Positions 16,402 through 24,860 of a DNA stretch of 64,000 nucleotides are shown piece after piece. Location of the stretch: positions 3,658,001 to 3,722,000 of the forward strand of contig NC_014217.1 of assembly GCF_000092925.1 (NCBI RefSeq), in the 5' to 3' direction. Made by a program: the position numbers and the translations under genes. A model generated the notes under the pieces. That model had not been told where the DNA came from. It saw only the letters and a list, made by a program, of their open reading frames with translations, and did not search any database. The stretch is from Ancylobacter novellus DSM 506. Lineage in GTDB: Bacteria; Pseudomonadota; Alphaproteobacteria; Rhizobiales; Xanthobacteraceae. The stretch's first letter is position 1. Every line of letters begins with the position of its first letter.

Positions 16402-16743
16402 GTGGCGGAAATCGACCCCATACAATTGCCGGTCGCAGGTCGTGCCGACCTCGTCACCTTCGACCGGCGCGAGCTCGACCGGATCCTCGATCTCTACGGG
16501 CGCATGGTGGCGCTGGGCGAGTGGCGCGACTACGCCATCGACTTCACCAGGGACCGCGCCATCTTCTCCATCTTCCGGCGCTCGACCGAGGTGCCGATCT
16601 ACCGCATCGAGAAGGACCCGCGCCTCGCCCGCCGGCAGGGCGCCTACACGGTGGTGTCGCAGACCGGCCTCATCCTCAAGCGCGGCCATGAGCTTTCCCG
16701 CGTCATCGCGGTGCTGGAAAAGCCGCTGCGTGCGGTAAACTGA
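16402..16743 (+). CDS. DUF2794 family protein
   Basis: The 113-residue protein begins at GTG with a GGAGGAG ribosome-binding site. It matches DUF2794 of alphaproteobacteria ('FDRRELDRILDLYGRMVALGEWRDYAIDF', 'YRIEKDPRLARRQGAYTVVSQTG'). The function is unknown. The fold appears small and alpha/beta, without signal peptide or membrane segment. aguB follows after 31 bases, so it may be in the same transcript. Confidence 0.85.
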   Translation: MAEIDPIQLPVAGRADLVTFDRRELDRILDLYGRMVALGEWRDYAIDFTRDRAIFSIFRRSTEVPIYRIEKDPRLARRQGAYTVVSQTGLILKRGHELSRVIAVLEKPLRAVN

Positions 16744-16774
16744 GCACGGCTGACCTTTTCGACCGGAGACCAGA

Positions 16775-17674
16775 ATGCGCAACCTGACCGTTGCCGCCAC
16801 CCAGATGCACTGTGACTGGGATGTTGAGGGCAACATCGCCCGCGCCGAGGGATTGGTGCGCGAGGCCGCCGGGCGCGGCGCCAAGCTCATCCTGCTGCAG
16901 GAGCTGTTCGAGACCCCCTATTTCTGCCAGGACCAGCTCTACGAATTCCTCGAGCTCGCCTCGCCCTTCGAGGGCAACAAGCTCGTCGCGCATTTCGCCG
17001 CGCTGGCGAAGGAGCTCGGCGTGGTGCTGCCCGTGAGCTTCTTCGAGCGCGCCGGCAACGCCGCCTTCAACAGCCTCGCCATGGTCGACGCCGACGGCTC
17101 CATCCTCGGCCTCTACCGCAAGAGCCACATCCCCGACGGGCCGGGCTACACCGAGAAGTTCTACTTCTCGCCCGGCGATACCGGCTTCCGGGTGTGGGAC
17201 ACGGCGGTCGGGCGTATCGGGGTGGGCATCTGCTGGGACCAGTGGTTCCCGGAATGCGCGCGCGCCATGGCGCTGCTCGGCGCCGAGGTGCTGCTCTATC
17301 CCACCGCCATCGGCTCCGAGCCGCATGATGCGAGCCTCGATTCCTCCGGCCACTGGCAGCGCGTGATGCAAGGCCATGCGGGGGCCAACCTCATGCCGCT
17401 GATCGCGTCCAACCGCATCGGCACGGAGGCGGGGCGCAACGGCACCTCCCTCACCTTCTACGGCTCGTCCTTCATCGCCGACCCGACCGGCGCCAAGGTC
17501 GCCGAGGCGGGCCGCAGCGGGCAGGAGGTGCTGACCGCCACCTTCGACCTCGACGCCATCGCCCATCAGCGCCATAGCTGGGGCGTGTTCCGCGACCGCC
17601 GGCCGGAACTCTACGGCCCGCTGCTCTCGCTCGACGGGCGCGCGCTGACGCGGAAGGCCGGCTGGGCATCATGA
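16775..17674 (+). CDS. aguB: N-carbamoylputrescine amidase
   Basis: The 299-residue nitrilase-superfamily enzyme has the catalytic triad E43 (LLQELFETPYF), K116 (YRKSHIPDGPGYTEKFYF) and C153 (GICWDQWFPE). The AguB-specific 'PTAIGSEPHD' loop is present. It hydrolyses N-carbamoylputrescine to putrescine, CO2 and ammonia. Its stop codon overlaps the aguA start by 4 bases, so both steps of agmatine breakdown are translated together. Confidence 0.95.
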   Translation: MRNLTVAATQMHCDWDVEGNIARAEGLVREAAGRGAKLILLQELFETPYFCQDQLYEFLELASPFEGNKLVAHFAALAKELGVVLPVSFFERAGNAAFNSLAMVDADGSILGLYRKSHIPDGPGYTEKFYFSPGDTGFRVWDTAVGRIGVGICWDQWFPECARAMALLGAEVLLYPTAIGSEPHDASLDSSGHWQRVMQGHAGANLMPLIASNRIGTEAGRNGTSLTFYGSSFIADPTGAKVAEAGRSGQEVLTATFDLDAIAHQRHSWGVFRDRRPELYGPLLSLDGRALTRKAGWAS

Positions 17675-18762
17675 GCGAGACCCTGACGAGCCTGCCCGCC
17701 GCCGACGGCTTCCGCATGCCGGCGGAATGGGAGCCGCATGCCGGCACCTGGATGATCTGGCCGGAGCGGCCGGACAATTGGCGCGAGGGCGCCGCCCCGG
17801 CGCAGGCCGCCTTCGCCGAGGTGGCGGCGGCGATCGCCCGCTTCGAGCCGCTGACCATGCTGGTCTCCGCCCGGCAATGGCGCAATGCGCGCGACATGCT
17901 GCCAGCTTCGGTGCGGCTGATCGAGACGACGAGCGACGATTCCTGGTGCCGCGACAGCGGCGCCACCTTCCTCGTCGACGCCGCCGGCCGGCTGCGCGGC
18001 GTCGACTGGCAGTTCAACGCCTGGGGCGGGCTCTACGCGCCCCACGACCAGGACGAGATGATCGCCGCCAAGATGCTGGAGGCCGAGCGCGCCCCGCGCT
18101 ACGCCGCGCCGCTGGTGCTGGAAGGCGGCTCGATCCATGTCGATGGCGAAGGCACGGTGCTGACCACCGAGGAATGCCTGCTCAACCCCAACCGCAACCC
18201 CGATTTTTCGCGCGAGGACATCGAGCAGTACCTGAAGGACTATCTCGGCGTCTCCAAGGTGCTGTGGCTCGGCGCCGGCCTCGTCGACGACGAGACCTCC
18301 GGCCATATCGACAACCTCGCCTGCTTCGTGCGGCCGGGCGTCGTCGCGCTGACCTGGTGCGAGGACCCGCTCGACCCGCAATACGCCATCTCGCGCGACG
18401 CCCATGAGCGGCTCTCGGCGATGACGGACGCGCGCGGCCGTTCGCTGGAAATCGTCAAGCTGCCGCTGCCGGGCCCGCTCTATCGCGCGCCGGAGGAAGC
18501 CATCGACATCGGCCCCGCCGCCGGCTCCATGTCGCGCGGCATCGGCGAGCGGCTCGGGGCGTCCTACGCCAATTTCTACATCGGCAACGGCTTCATCCTG
18601 ATGCCGCTGCTCGATCCGGCGCATGACGAGGAGGCGCGTGGCATCCTCGCGACGCTGTTCCCCGATCGGCAGGTGGTCGGCGTGCCGACGCGCGAGATCG
18701 TCCTCGGTGGCGGCAACATCCACTGCATCACCCAGCAGCAGCCGGTGGGGCGGGCGGGGTAG
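17671..18762 (+). CDS. aguA: Agmatine deiminase
   Basis: The 363-residue guanidine-modifying enzyme has 'MPAEWEPHAGTWMIWPERPDNWR' at the N-terminus, 'DDETSGHIDNLACF' with the catalytic His, and the nucleophilic Cys352 in GGGNIHCITQQQP. It converts agmatine to N-carbamoylputrescine, the substrate of the preceding AguB. The pair makes putrescine without ornithine decarboxylase. Confidence 0.96.
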   Translation: MSETLTSLPAADGFRMPAEWEPHAGTWMIWPERPDNWREGAAPAQAAFAEVAAAIARFEPLTMLVSARQWRNARDMLPASVRLIETTSDDSWCRDSGATFLVDAAGRLRGVDWQFNAWGGLYAPHDQDEMIAAKMLEAERAPRYAAPLVLEGGSIHVDGEGTVLTTEECLLNPNRNPDFSREDIEQYLKDYLGVSKVLWLGAGLVDDETSGHIDNLACFVRPGVVALTWCEDPLDPQYAISRDAHERLSAMTDARGRSLEIVKLPLPGPLYRAPEEAIDIGPAAGSMSRGIGERLGASYANFYIGNGFILMPLLDPAHDEEARGILATLFPDRQVVGVPTREIVLGGGNIHCITQQQPVGRAG

Positions 18763-18796
18763 GCCCCCCGGCACTTCCTGTTTCCGCCTCGATCAA

Positions 18797-18906
18797 CGTC
18801 ATCCTGAGGTGCCCGGCCAACGGCCGGGCCTCGAAGGATGCTCGCTGAGGCACGCTCCAACGACCATCCTTCGAGGCTGGCCTTCGGCCAGCACCTCAGG
18901 ATGACG
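18797..18906. repeat. Dispersed palindromic repeat, full copy B
   Basis: The outer arms CGTCATCCTGAGGTGC and GCACCTCAGGATGACG flank GCCCGGCC/GGCCGGGC and GCTGGCC/GGCCAGC hairpins. It lies between the convergent aguA and the reductase gene, and could act as a bidirectional terminator there. Confidence 0.9.
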
Positions 18907-18927
18907 ATGTGTTGTGGGGTTAGGTCC

Positions 18928-19953
18928 TCAGCCCTTCACCACCCCAAAGCGGATCAGGCTCTCGGCGGTGGCGAGGAGGGCCTCTTCGGGCGGGCGCGGC
19001 GCCCAGCCGAGCAGGCGCTTCGCCTTCTCGTTGCTGGCGCTGCGGACGATGCCGAGGCGCGGCACCGCGGCGCGCGCCATGGGCAGCGCCAGCGCGACGA
19101 GGCGCACGAGGAAATCGGGCATCTCGAAGCGCGGCACCCGCCGCGCCGCCGCGCCGAGGCCGGCCCGCAGCATCTGCGCCATCTCGTGCAGCGACAGCGC
19201 GTCGCCGGCGGTGGCGAGGAAGCGCTCGCCCGCAGCAGCCGGCTCGGTCATCGCCCGCAGATGCAGCTCGGCGACGTCGCGCACGTCGACCAGGCCGAAA
19301 TAGACCCGCGGCGTCGCCGGCAGCGTCCCGGCCAGCAGGGTGCGGACGAGGTCCAGCGAGGCGGAGAGGTCGGTGCCGAGCGCCGGCCCCATCACCCCGA
19401 CCGGATTGACGGCGGCGAGCTCCATGCCGCCGCCCTCGCGGCCGACGAAGTCCCAGGCCGCGCGCTCGGCCAGCGTCTTGGAGCGCACATAGGCATCCAC
19501 CCCCGGCCCGTCCGGGTTGCTCCAGTCGGTCTCGTCATAGCGCGGCTTGCCCGGCACATGGCCATAGCCGACCGCGGCGAAGGAAGAGGTGACGACGACG
19601 CGCTTCACGCCCGCCTCGCGCGCGGCGCGCAGCACGCGCAGCGTGCCGTCGCGGGCCGGGCCGACGAGTTCGGCGTCGGTGCCGGCCATCGCCGCCGGCA
19701 AGGGCGAGGCGACATGCATCACATAGTCCACCCCCGCCGCCGCCTCGGCCCAGCCGGCATCGGCGGTGAGGTCGGCGGCGTGGAACTCCACCTTCGCCTC
19801 CGCCGCGCCGCCGGTCATGAGCATGGCCCGCACCTCCTCAGCGCGGGAGAGCTTGCGTAGCGTGGCGCGGACCTCGTGCCCTTCCTCGAGAAGCCGCAGC
19901 ATGACATGGGCGGCGATGAAGCCGGAGCCGCCGGTAACCAGAACCTTCGCCAA
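18928..19953 (-). CDS. NAD(P)-dependent epimerase/reductase, dihydroflavonol-reductase type
   Basis: The 341-residue extended-SDR protein has an N-terminal Rossmann motif VTGGSGFIAAH (6-16), the Thr/Ser-Ser active-site strand 'VVVTSSFAAVGYG' and the YVRSK catalytic Tyr/Lys pair. The domain order and length match the dihydroflavonol-4-reductase-like subgroup, which reduces aldehydes and ketones. The bacterial substrate is unknown. It is monocistronic and divergent from the iron alcohol dehydrogenase. Confidence 0.88.
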   Translation of the reverse strand: MAKVLVTGGSGFIAAHVMLRLLEEGHEVRATLRKLSRAEEVRAMLMTGGAAEAKVEFHAADLTADAGWAEAAAGVDYVMHVASPLPAAMAGTDAELVGPARDGTLRVLRAAREAGVKRVVVTSSFAAVGYGHVPGKPRYDETDWSNPDGPGVDAYVRSKTLAERAAWDFVGREGGGMELAAVNPVGVMGPALGTDLSASLDLVRTLLAGTLPATPRVYFGLVDVRDVAELHLRAMTEPAAAGERFLATAGDALSLHEMAQMLRAGLGAAARRVPRFEMPDFLVRLVALALPMARAAVPRLGIVRSASNEKAKRLLGWAPRPPEEALLATAESLIRFGVVKG

Positions 19954-20116
19954 GACCGATTCCCTTCCTGTCCGAGCCCCGCCCCCATATGGGCACGGTT
20001 TTGGCCCCCGCCACGCGCCGCAGCGTCATCGGTAACCTCGACGGGTGGACGGCCGGTGAAACGATTTCTATTCTCGCTTCAAGACCTTGCAGAGGTCCGC
20101 AAAAGGGAAGGGGAGA

Positions 20117-21241
20117 ATGGCGCTCATCAATTATCTCACCAGCGTGCAGTTCGATTTCGGCGCGCTCACCCTGCTGCCGGCGGAGCTGAAGAGGCTCGGC
20201 ATTTCTCGGCCCTTCCTCGTCACCGACAAGGGCGTGCGCGCCGCCGGCCTGCTGGACCGCGTCACCGGCGTGCTCGGCGATGAGCTGGCGCCCGCCATCC
20301 ATGACGACACCCCGGCCAACCCGACCGAGGACGCCGCGCTCAAGGCCGCCGAGGCGTTCAAGGCGGCCGGCTGCGACGGCCTCGTCGCGCTGGGCGGCGG
20401 CTCGGCCATCGATCTGGCCAAGGCGGTGGCGCTGATCGCCACCCATCCCGGCCCGCTCCAGCAATATGCCGCCGTCGAAGGCGGGGTGAGCCGCATCGGC
20501 CCGGTCGCGCCGCTGATCGCCATCCCCACCACGGCGGGCACGGGCAGCGAGGTCGGCCGCGCCGCGGTGATCATCATGCAGTCCGGCCGCAAGCTCGGCC
20601 TGCTCAGCCCGCATCTGCTGCCCGAGCTCGCCATTTGCGACCCCGAGCTGACGCTCGGCCTGCCACCCATGCTCACGGCCGCCACCGGCATGGACGCGAT
20701 CTCGCATTGCGTCGAGACCTTCCTCGCCCCGGCGGTCAACCCGCCGGCGGAAGCCATCGCGCTGGACGGCCTTTCCCGCGCCATCTCCCATATCGAGCGC
20801 GCGACCAAGGACGGCTCCGACCGCGACGCGCGCTGGAACATGATGATGGCGGCGATGGAAGGTGCCATGGCGTTCCAGAAGGGCCTCGGCGCGGTGCATG
20901 CGCTCTCCCATCCGCTCGGCGCGCTACCGCAGCGCCCGCATCACGGCACGCTCAACGCGATCCTCCTGCCCGCCGTGCTGCGCTTCAACCGGCCTTCGGT
21001 CGGGGCCAAATGGGCCCGGCTCAACGCCGTGCTGGGCCTGCCCGAGGACGGCGACGCCGCCGGCTTCTTCGCCGCGCTGAACAGCCGGCTCGGCCTGCCC
21101 ACCGGCTTCACTGCCATGGGGATAAGCCGCGAGGACCTGGCGCCGATCCCGGCACAGGCGCTCAAGGACCATTGCCACGCCACCAATCCGCGCCTCGCCA
21201 GCGAGGACGACTATCGCGGCATGCTTGAGGAATCGCTCTAG
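20117..21241 (+). CDS. Iron-containing alcohol dehydrogenase
   Basis: The 374-residue group III alcohol dehydrogenase has the NAD-binding 'GLVALGGGSAIDLAKAVAL' segment and the metal-binding 'HALSHPLGALPQRPHHGTLNAILLP' region. GGGGAG precedes the ATG at 20117. Members reduce or oxidise alcohols, 4-hydroxybutyrate or maleylacetate. The C-terminal part (LPTGFTAMGISREDL) is like 4-hydroxybutyrate or lactaldehyde dehydrogenase types, but the substrate is open. It has no clear operon partner. Confidence 0.9.
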   Translation: MALINYLTSVQFDFGALTLLPAELKRLGISRPFLVTDKGVRAAGLLDRVTGVLGDELAPAIHDDTPANPTEDAALKAAEAFKAAGCDGLVALGGGSAIDLAKAVALIATHPGPLQQYAAVEGGVSRIGPVAPLIAIPTTAGTGSEVGRAAVIIMQSGRKLGLLSPHLLPELAICDPELTLGLPPMLTAATGMDAISHCVETFLAPAVNPPAEAIALDGLSRAISHIERATKDGSDRDARWNMMMAAMEGAMAFQKGLGAVHALSHPLGALPQRPHHGTLNAILLPAVLRFNRPSVGAKWARLNAVLGLPEDGDAAGFFAALNSRLGLPTGFTAMGISREDLAPIPAQALKDHCHATNPRLASEDDYRGMLEESL

Positions 21242-21254
21242 CCGCGCGGCCCGG

Positions 21255-23294
21255 TCAGCGCGCCACCTGCCGGTCGTCGCCCGACGCCATCGCCTTCTTG
21301 ATCTGGCTGACGATCGCCGGGGCGAGGAGCTGCGCGCCGGCATCCGAGAGGTGGTTCCCGTCGGCATAGAGCGCGACGTCCTGGTCGGCGTTGCGGCAGC
21401 GCCCGCTCGCCGCGTCGCAGAGCACGCCGTCGGGGTGCACCCGGAAGACATTGGGGCGATCGACGGCGTCGAGGGCGGCGACGACGTCGGCATTGCGCGT
21501 GCGGTAGACGTCATAGGAGGTGGTGAGCGCGAAATCACCGCCCTCGCCGGCCATCGCCATCCGCGCCGCGCGCCGGGGCACGTTCCAGCCGGCTTCGGGA
21601 ATGGGATAGACCAGCACCACGTCGATCTCGTCCGCGACCGCCTCGACCTTCGACTTCAGCGCGCCGACGATCCGCGCCTTCCGGTCCGGGTCGGTCCAGG
21701 CGTTGCGGCCCGTCGTGCCGATCAGCTCGGTGGGAAGGGTGAGGCGGGTCTCGACGCCGCCTTCGCGATTGTCGAAGCCGCGCCCCTCCGTATAGGCGGC
21801 GAAGCGCGAGGTGATGACCACCACCTTGGTGCCGTGCGCCTTGGCGAATTTCATCATGTCGCGATTGTACTTATCGCATTCCTCCGGGCGCGGCAGGCCG
21901 ACGCGGTAGAAGCCGGGCAGCCCGATGCAGGCGGCATAGGAGGTGGCGTAGGAGGAGATCCCCTCTTTCTTCAGCGCCTCCTGCACCGCCGGCGAGATTC
22001 CCGCCGAATGGCTGTCGCCGATGAAGACGACATCTGCCTTGCCGTCGACCATGTAGCCGCTGCAAGCGGCGACCGGCTGCGCCTGCAATGGGCGCGCGGC
22101 GTTGAAGCGGCAGGGCTCGACGGCGGCGGTGGCCTCGACGTCGTCCTCATAGGCGAGCAGCGCCACCGCCTTGTCGGGCAGCCGGAACGGCGCGCCGTCA
22201 TTGAGATAGCCAAACATGCCGAAGCCGACGAGCAGCACGGCGGCACCGAATGCGGAGCCGAACACAGCGCGCCGGCCGATCCGCCTGGTGCCGCCGGCAC
22301 GGAAGGGGCGCTCGACGAAGCGCCAGCTCAAATAGGCGAGGCCGATGGAGAGGACGGAGAGCGCCAGCATCAGCCCCGGCCCGGGCGCATCGAGGCTGCG
22401 GATGCGGGCGAAGGCGAAGAGCGGCTGGTGCCAGAGATAGGCGCTGTAGCTGATCAGCCCGATGCCGACCAGCGGCGGCAGCGCCAGCACCCGCCCGGTG
22501 AGCGTGGCCGGGCCGGCGAAGAGGATGATCAGCGCGGTGCCGCCGACCGGCGCCAGCGCGTAGAGCGAGGGGAAGGGCGTCGCCTCGCTATAGGCGAAGA
22601 CCGAGAACAGGATCAGCCCGAGCCCGGCGAGCGAGAGCAGCGTGTGCGGACGCGGCGGCCCGCCGCGCATCACCAGCGCGCAGATCGCCCCGGCGCCGAG
22701 CTCCCAGGCGCGGGTGTGGATGAGGTAGAAATTCGCCTCCGGATGGTGGCGCGCGCCCTGCTCGGCGAGCCACAGGCTCAGAAGCGACAGCACGATGACG
22801 AAGCCGAGCACGCGCTGCCGGCCGAACCGCCAGAGGAGGAGCAGCAGCAGCGGGAAGACGATGTAGAACTGCTCCTCGACCGCGAGGCTCCAGGTGTGGA
22901 GCAGCGGCTGCTCATCGGCGACGGGGCCGAAATAGCCGACCTCCGACCAGAACAGGATGTTGGAGACGAACAGCACCACCGCCACGACGGAGGCCGCGAA
23001 CTCCTCGAACTGCGCGGGGAACATCCACATCCAGGCGAAGGGGATGCAGCACGCCATGACCAGGAACAGCGCGGGCAGGATGCGCCGCGCCCGCCGCTCG
23101 TAGAAGCGCAGCAGCGAGAACTTCCCCTCCTCCATCTCGGCGGCGATGAGGGTGGTGATCAGGTAGCCGCTGATGACGAAGAAGACGTCGACGCCGACGA
23201 AGCCGCCCGAGAACGGCGCGATGCCCGCATGGAACAGGATGACGGGGAGAACCGCGACGGCCCGCAGGCCGTCGATCTCGGGTCTATACTGCAT
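21255..23294 (-). CDS. OafA-type membrane acyltransferase with SGNH domain
   Basis: The 679-residue protein has an N-terminal acyltransferase-3 domain of about 10 membrane helices ('YRPEIDGLRAVAVLPVILFHAG', 'HTWSLAVEEQFY', 'WRFVERPFR'). A periplasmic SGNH hydrolase-like domain follows from about residue 390, with FIGDSHSAG and a C-terminal DGNHLSDAG catalytic His. Such proteins move acetyl groups across the membrane onto lipopolysaccharide O-antigen, capsule or peptidoglycan. ATG 23294 is used because the frame upstream only offers TTG. It stands alone, converging with the alcohol dehydrogenase. Confidence 0.93.
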   Translation of the reverse strand: MQYRPEIDGLRAVAVLPVILFHAGIAPFSGGFVGVDVFFVISGYLITTLIAAEMEEGKFSLLRFYERRARRILPALFLVMACCIPFAWMWMFPAQFEEFAASVVAVVLFVSNILFWSEVGYFGPVADEQPLLHTWSLAVEEQFYIVFPLLLLLLWRFGRQRVLGFVIVLSLLSLWLAEQGARHHPEANFYLIHTRAWELGAGAICALVMRGGPPRPHTLLSLAGLGLILFSVFAYSEATPFPSLYALAPVGGTALIILFAGPATLTGRVLALPPLVGIGLISYSAYLWHQPLFAFARIRSLDAPGPGLMLALSVLSIGLAYLSWRFVERPFRAGGTRRIGRRAVFGSAFGAAVLLVGFGMFGYLNDGAPFRLPDKAVALLAYEDDVEATAAVEPCRFNAARPLQAQPVAACSGYMVDGKADVVFIGDSHSAGISPAVQEALKKEGISSYATSYAACIGLPGFYRVGLPRPEECDKYNRDMMKFAKAHGTKVVVITSRFAAYTEGRGFDNREGGVETRLTLPTELIGTTGRNAWTDPDRKARIVGALKSKVEAVADEIDVVLVYPIPEAGWNVPRRAARMAMAGEGGDFALTTSYDVYRTRNADVVAALDAVDRPNVFRVHPDGVLCDAASGRCRNADQDVALYADGNHLSDAGAQLLAPAIVSQIKKAMASGDDRQVAR

Positions 23295-23368
23295 GGGCAA
23301 GGCGATCCGGCGAAAGCTGCGCCGACCTTATTGGGACGGCGCGGCAGCGCCAAGCCTTTCGCGCGGCG

Positions 23369-24031
23369 CTAGCCGACCATGGCCGGCGCCGGGACGCCGA
23401 GCATCTTGATGGCGGCGCAGGCGGCGCCGAAGCCGTTGTCGATGTTCACCGCCACCACGCCCGGCGCGCAGCTCGCCAGCGCCGAGTGCAGCGCCGCCGA
23501 CCCACCTTCCGCTACGCCATAGCCGACCGAGCTCGGCACGGCGATCACCGGCGCCGCCACCAGCCCGCCGATGACGGAGAACAGCGCCCCCTCCATGCCG
23601 GCGACCGCGATGACCACGCGATGGGCGCGGATGTCCTCGATGCGCGCCATCAGCCGCCACAGCCCGGCGACGCCGACATCGGCGACGAGCAGCGCCTCAT
23701 GGCCGCAAAAGGCGAGCGTGCGCGCCGCCTCATGGGCGACGGCAAGGTCGGACGTGCCCGCGGCGACCACCGCGACGCTTCCGGCGACGAGCGGCACCGC
23801 CCCGCCGAGCACGGCGGTGCGCGAGGCCGGGTCGTAGTCGAGCCCGTCCCGCGCCGCCTCGTCCAGCGCGGCGAAGGCGGCCTCGTCGAGCCGCGTCAAC
23901 AGCAGCCGCGCGCCGCGAGCGCGCGCCTCGGCAAGAATGGCGGCGAGCTGCGTCGGCGTCTTGCGGCTGCACAGGATGGCTTCCGGCACGCCGGTGCGCC
24001 CCGCGCGCTGCCAGTCGATCTGGAATTCCAT
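23369..24031 (-). CDS. larB: Nickel-pincer cofactor biosynthesis protein LarB
   Basis: The 220-residue protein belongs to the LarB/PurE-like family ('FQIDWQRAGRTGVPEAILCSRKT', 'VAGTSDLAVAHEAARTL', 'VIAVAGMEGALFSVIGGLVAAPVIAVPSSVGYG'). LarB carboxylates and hydrolyses nicotinic acid adenine dinucleotide to give pyridinium-3,5-dicarboxylate mononucleotide, the first step to the nickel-pincer cofactor. It is the last gene of the lar operon, 4 bases after larE. Cytoplasmic, no signal. Confidence 0.94.
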   Translation of the reverse strand: MEFQIDWQRAGRTGVPEAILCSRKTPTQLAAILAEARARGARLLLTRLDEAAFAALDEAARDGLDYDPASRTAVLGGAVPLVAGSVAVVAAGTSDLAVAHEAARTLAFCGHEALLVADVGVAGLWRLMARIEDIRAHRVVIAVAGMEGALFSVIGGLVAAPVIAVPSSVGYGVAEGGSAALHSALASCAPGVVAVNIDNGFGAACAAIKMLGVPAPAMVG

Positions 24032-24035
24032 TGGC

Positions 24036-24860
24036 CTAGGTCCTGACGAACATGGCGCCGCGGCGATAGGCGCGGGTGCCGGCATAGACGCGGCCGGCTT
24101 CAGTGCAGAGCCGGGCGGCGATGGCCTCCACGGCCGCACTGAACGCCATCTCGGCTTCGCCGAGCTCGACCACCACGCCCTCATGGGTGATGCGGCAGCG
24201 CAGTGTGCCGCCGGGCGCCAGCGCGGCGAGCCTCGTCTCCACCTTCTCGACGAAGGCGAGGTCGCCGGCGTCGATGGCGATGCCGGTCTCGACCCGGCTG
24301 GCGAGGCAGGGCTGCGCCGGCATCTCGGCGATGTCGGTGAGGCCGAGGCTGCGGGCAAGCGCGCGCACGTCGCGCTTGGTCATGCCGGCCTCCACCATCG
24401 GGTGGACGACCTTGCGCTCGGCGGCGGCGATGAGGCCGGGGCGGTAGTCGCCGAGATCGTCGAGATTGGCGCCGGAGGCGATGGGCCGCTCGGTCAGGCC
24501 GGCGATGCGGTCATAGAGATTGGTCTTGCAGAAATAGCAGCGGTTGGCCGGATTATCGCGGTAGCGCGGATCGTCGAACTCGCCGGTGCCGGTGACGAGC
24601 AGGTCCCAGCCCTCGACGGCCGCCAGCCGCCGCACCCGCGCCGTCGCCTCCGCCGGCACGGCGGGCGAGACGGCATGGATCACCGTGACCGGCATGCCGC
24701 GGCGATGGGCGAAAGTGGCGAGCGTCATCGAATCGACACCGCCGCTCACCGCCACGGCGAGCGCCGGGAAGCGATCCAGCACGTTCCCCAGTGCCTTTGC
24801 CAGCGCGTCGCCCGGCCGGTCTATGGCCGGCACCCGCTCCATTTGGGCTGCGTCACTCAT
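24036..24860 (-). CDS. larE: Pyridinium dicarboxylate sulfurtransferase LarE
   Basis: The 274-residue PP-loop enzyme has the ATP motif SGGVDS (39-44) and the sulfur-donor region 'MPAQPCLASRVETG' with C185. It also has a C108-x-x-C111 pair (RCYFC). In Lactiplantibacillus LarE a single Cys is sacrificed to give sulfur; homologues with a CxxC plus a third Cys are reported to hold a [4Fe-4S] cluster and to be catalytic. This protein has the three-cysteine pattern. It adenylates the LarB product and installs two thio groups. Its start overlaps the larC end by 8 bases. Confidence 0.94.
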   Translation of the reverse strand: MSDAAQMERVPAIDRPGDALAKALGNVLDRFPALAVAVSGGVDSMTLATFAHRRGMPVTVIHAVSPAVPAEATARVRRLAAVEGWDLLVTGTGEFDDPRYRDNPANRCYFCKTNLYDRIAGLTERPIASGANLDDLGDYRPGLIAAAERKVVHPMVEAGMTKRDVRALARSLGLTDIAEMPAQPCLASRVETGIAIDAGDLAFVEKVETRLAALAPGGTLRCRITHEGVVVELGEAEMAFSAAVEAIAARLCTEAGRVYAGTRAYRRGAMFVRT

